The position numbers and the translations under genes were made by a program. This document shows, in pieces, positions 11,788-12,264 of a stretch of DNA of 12,264 nt. Position 1 is the first letter of the stretch, and every line of letters starts with the position of its first letter. Origin of the DNA: an uncultured Altererythrobacter sp. (GTDB lineage: Bacteria; Pseudomonadota; Alphaproteobacteria; Sphingomonadales; Sphingomonadaceae); the NCBI GenBank assembly GCA_938009055.1, contig CALLIO010000069.1, positions 1 to 12,264 on the forward strand. The letters run 5' to 3'. The notes beneath the pieces were generated by a model, which saw only the letters and a program-made list of their open reading frames with translations, searched no databases and was not told the DNA's origin.

Positions 11788-12264
11788 ATGCGCCACATCG
11801 CGATTATCGGTTCTGGGCCAGCGGGATATTACACGGCTGAGGCTGCCCAAAAGCACTTTGGCGAGGATGTGCGGGTCGATATTTTCGACATGCTGCCCGT
11901 TCCCTATGGCCTCATCCGCTTTGGCGTTGCGCCCGACCACCAATCGATCAAGGGCGTATCGCGCCGTTATGAGAAAGTGGCTTTGTCGGAAAATGTGCGT
12001 TTCGTCGGCAATGTGACGATTGGCACGGATGTGACCATTCCCGAGCTTCAGGAGCTCTACGATGCAGTCGTGCTGGCGACCGGCGCGCCCAATGATCGGC
12101 AATTGGGTATCACGGGCGAGGATAAGGCCAATGTGTTCGGCTCTGCCGCCTTTGTCGGCTGGTACAACGGTCATCCCCAGTTTGCCGAGCTTGCCCCTGA
12201 TCTTTCCGGCAAGCACGCGGTCGTGATCGGTATGGGCAATGTCGCGCTCGATGTGGCGCGGATC
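11788..12264 (+). CDS. Ferredoxin-NADP reductase, adrenodoxin-reductase (FprA) type, N-terminal part
   Basis: The frame is open from the ATG at 11788 to the right edge (159 codons), about a third of a family member of roughly 430-460 residues. The FAD-binding Rossmann motif is IIGSGPAGYYTAE (6-18), followed by the family's VPYGLIRFGVAPDHQSIKGV segment (38-57), LATGA (96-100), GSAAFVGWYNGHP (118-130), and the start of the NADP-binding motif VVIGMGNVALDVARI (145-159). The family passes electrons between NADPH and ferredoxin or adrenodoxin through FAD, in the cytoplasm; partners may be P450 systems, Fe-S assembly or iron release. An overlapping ATG at 11778 is in another frame. GAGGGGAG lies about 10 nt upstream of the chosen start, a rather long spacing. 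The C-terminal NADP domain is outside the window. Confidence 0.93.
   Translation, partial: MRHIAIIGSGPAGYYTAEAAQKHFGEDVRVDIFDMLPVPYGLIRFGVAPDHQSIKGVSRRYEKVALSENVRFVGNVTIGTDVTIPELQELYDAVVLATGAPNDRQLGITGEDKANVFGSAAFVGWYNGHPQFAELAPDLSGKHAVVIGMGNVALDVARI

Overview
The window looks like chromosome from an alphaproteobacterium, most likely of the Sphingomonadales/Erythrobacteraceae type. This is inferred from the GC-rich, tightly packed coding, the character of LepA and the ferredoxin-NADP reductase, and the many weak or non-canonical ribosome binding sites; no 16S or other marker is present to confirm it. There are seven protein-coding genes, two of them cut by the window edges. I see no tRNA, rRNA, CRISPR array, insertion sequence or phage gene.

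Minus-strand block, 1-7885, read right to left: a four-domain c-di-GMP protein (PAS-GGDEF-EAL-PilZ, 5675-7885) with all catalytic motifs intact; a tandem paralogue of the same architecture (3318-5489) whose EAL domain has lost key catalytic residues; lepA (elongation factor 4, 1415-3232); and the N-terminal 396 residues of a YadA/Hep_Hag-type trimeric autotransporter adhesin (1-1188), whose C-terminus lies beyond the left edge. The pairing of c-di-GMP turnover and sensing proteins with a surface adhesin suggests a surface-attachment theme, but lepA lies between them and nothing here proves co-regulation.

Plus-strand block, 8140-10759: a PHA synthase of clear class II (Pseudomonas medium-chain-length) type, followed 61 bp later by a matching intracellular PHA depolymerase. 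This is the phaC-phaZ order of pseudomonads, without phaC2 or phaD. The two form a polyester storage and mobilisation unit. phaZ converges on a secreted glycerophosphodiester phosphodiesterase (10756-11685, minus strand), the two stop codons sharing one CTAG. Divergent from that gene is the start of an FprA/adrenodoxin-reductase-like ferredoxin-NADP reductase (11788 to the right edge).

The most interesting signals are the tandem make/break/bind c-di-GMP proteins, one with a decayed EAL and both without a GGDEF I-site; the class II pha pair in an apparently alphaproteobacterial setting; a two-cysteine, Asp-rich loop between the adhesin signal peptide and its head repeats; and several exact inverted repeats at gene starts, including a hairpin that would place the lepA start codon in a tetraloop. 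I found no convincing entirely new system.
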